From assembly GCA_024641205.1 (NCBI GenBank), contig JAHEDM010000107.1, positions 1-7,649 on the forward strand: a stretch of 7,649 bases of DNA. The letters are read 5' to 3'. The position numbers and the translations under genes were made by a program. The first letter of the stretch is position 1; every line of letters starts with the position of its first letter. The stretch is from Actinomycetes bacterium (GTDB lineage Bacteria > Actinomycetota > Acidimicrobiia > Spongiisociales > UBA4744). Shown one piece after another: positions 6,524 through 7,649 of this stretch. The notes beneath the pieces are model-generated. The model was not told where the DNA came from. It saw only the letters and a list, made by a program, of their open reading frames with translations, and searched no databases.

Positions 6524-7649
6524 TCATTCGACAGCCTGGAGCGCAGCCCATACCCGCTCAGGAGTAAACGGAAGGTTGTCGATTCTAGCTCCGGTCGCGT
6601 TGACGATTGCATTACGGATGGCAGGCGCCACCCCATCCTTGGGGATCTCGGCGATGGCTTTGGCCCCGAACGGGCCGCTCTTCTCCATCGTCTGCACGAG
6701 ATACGCCTCGATGCGAGGAACTTCGTCCGATCGGTAGATCTTGTACGGTCCAAGCCGGGCATTGACCATCTGCCCGGCTTCGTCGTACACCATCTCTTCA
6801 CAGTGGCCGTATCCGAGGGCCTGAATCATTCCCCCTTCGACCTGGCCCGCCGAGGTCACCGGGTTGATCGGCACGCCGCAGTCGACGGCCATAACCAGGG
6901 ACACCACGGTCATCTGACCTGTTTCGATATCGACTTCGACCTCGGCAAACTGAGCTGCGTACGGCGGCGGGGAGTCCGGGGCAACGTAGGAGGCTGTGGC
7001 CATGATCTGGTGTTGCTGGTCCTGGTGGAGCGAATGCAGGGCCACCTCGGCGAGGCTCACGGACCTGCCATCGGGTGTCCAGGCATGCTGGTCGCGCAGC
7101 ATGATGTCCCCCGGGGTGCTGACGTCGAGCATCAAGGCGGCTCGCTCGGCGATCTGGCGGCGCACTTCTTCTGCGGCCTTCTTGACCGCCATGCCGGAAA
7201 CATAGGTGGTACTGGACGCATACGCACCAACATCGAAGGGTGTCATGTCGGTGTCCGCTGCATAGACCACGATATCCTCGACTGGGGTGCCGAGCACTTC
7301 TGCCGCGATTTGCGCCAGGACGGTGTCGGCTCCCGTGCCGAGATCCGTTGCCCCAAACAGCAGGTTGAAGGAACCATCGTCGTTGATCTTGATGCTGGCT
7401 CCACCCATGTCGAGACCGGAAATGGCGCTCCCGTGCATGCACATGGCGAATCCGATGCCCCGCCGGATGTTGGGCCGGTCTGCCGGTTGCCGCCAGTCCG
7501 GATCGGTCCGGCGATGCCATCCAACCGCTCGTTGCCCCTGCGCGACGCACTCTTCCATCCCGCTCGAGGTAACCACCGGGATGAACTTCATCTCGGCCGC
7601 ACCTTCTCCCAGTTCGGCGGCGACATCGAGCGGATCGCCAACCGTGGTC
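6524..7649 (-). CDS. Molybdopterin-binding large subunit, second hydroxylase (5' part beyond window)
   Basis: The frame is open to the right edge (the Met at 7591 is internal; the residues before it, TTVGDPLDVAAELGEGAAE, continue the protein), so only the C-terminal ~374 residues are present. This half holds cofactor-binding segments: GIGFAMCMHGS, then GATDLGTGADTVLAQIAAE, GAYASSTTYVSGMA, AVDCGVPINP, VEGGMIQALGYG and GPFGAKAIAEIPKDGVAPA. The Glu of AKAIAE, codon 6647-6649, matches the catalytic base (Glu1261 of bovine xanthine dehydrogenase). The usual xGQG loop reads LGTG here, unlike the PucD-like subunit at the left edge, so the two are distant paralogues, not a duplication. The substrate-orienting motifs lie outside the window, so the substrate is unknown. 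It is 7 nt upstream of xdhC-yqeB-yqeC, which makes it the most likely client of the selenium-linked factors (inference from position). Confidence 0.93.
   Translation of the reverse strand, partial: TTVGDPLDVAAELGEGAAEMKFIPVVTSSGMEECVAQGQRAVGWHRRTDPDWRQPADRPNIRRGIGFAMCMHGSAISGLDMGGASIKINDDGSFNLLFGATDLGTGADTVLAQIAAEVLGTPVEDIVVYAADTDMTPFDVGAYASSTTYVSGMAVKKAAEEVRRQIAERAALMLDVSTPGDIMLRDQHAWTPDGRSVSLAEVALHSLHQDQQHQIMATASYVAPDSPPPYAAQFAEVEVDIETGQMTVVSLVMAVDCGVPINPVTSAGQVEGGMIQALGYGHCEEMVYDEAGQMVNARLGPYKIYRSDEVPRIEAYLVQTMEKSGPFGAKAIAEIPKDGVAPAIRNAIVNATGARIDNLPFTPERVWAALQAVE

Noticed and set aside
6517..6801. N-terminal extension of XdhC giving 360 residues
   Set aside because: The extra 95 residues are Arg/Ser-rich, unlike any XdhC, and overlap the well-conserved end of the preceding Mo subunit in another frame. 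The ATG at 6516 starts the family-typical protein.
1..7649. In-frame TGA codons that could encode selenocysteine
   Set aside because: All gene frames run uninterrupted to stops that overlap or adjoin the next start. The inferred selenium role is a labile cofactor, not selenocysteine.
1..7649. Recent tandem duplication of the Mo subunit, or mobile elements, CRISPR arrays and tRNAs
   Set aside because: The two Mo subunits differ clearly in their shared C-terminal-half motifs (LGTG versus VGQG). No terminal repeats, transposase, repeat-spacer array or cloverleaf was seen on either strand.

Overview
This window is a tightly packed, single-strand gene cluster for molybdenum hydroxylases (the xanthine dehydrogenase family). 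All eight genes I can support lie on the minus strand, so transcription runs from the right edge to the left edge. Both edges cut through large molybdopterin-binding subunits. GC content is high (roughly low 60s percent by eye) and several starts are GTG or lack a strong Shine-Dalgarno sequence. With the gene types, this suggests a high-GC bacterium such as an actinobacterium or a member of the Chloroflexota. No rRNA, tRNA or taxonomic marker is present, so this is a weak inference.

Layout in the direction of transcription: (1) 7649-6524, the C-terminal part of a molybdopterin-binding subunit with the catalytic Glu; (2) 6516-5719, an XdhC/CoxI-family maturation factor; (3) 5722-4907, YqeB; (4) 4929-4198, YqeC; (5) 4184-3189, a zinc-dependent alcohol dehydrogenase; (6) 3110-2313, an FAD-binding medium subunit; (7) 2316-1852, a two-cluster [2Fe-2S] small subunit; (8) 1855-1, the N-terminal ~618 residues of a second, PucD-like molybdopterin-binding subunit. 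Most junctions are stop/start overlaps of 4 nt or gaps of 7-13 nt; the only real gap is 78 nt between genes 5 and 6. There is no gene-free stretch over 300 bases and I see no terminator, mobile element, repeat array or RNA gene.

How the parts fit: genes 6-8 form a complete FAD/FeS/Mo hydroxylase whose visible active-site residues resemble purine-oxidising enzymes. Gene 1 is the large subunit of a different hydroxylase whose partners are not visible. Genes 2-4 are accessory factors. XdhC delivers or sulfurates the Mo cofactor. YqeB and YqeC are marker proteins, known from comparative genomics, of selenium-dependent molybdenum hydroxylases, which carry a labile, non-selenocysteine selenium at the Mo site. 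The best reading is therefore a candidate selenium-dependent molybdenum hydroxylase locus with two catalytic subunits and an unexpected alcohol dehydrogenase in the middle. The individual families are known; the combination is what deserves a second look.
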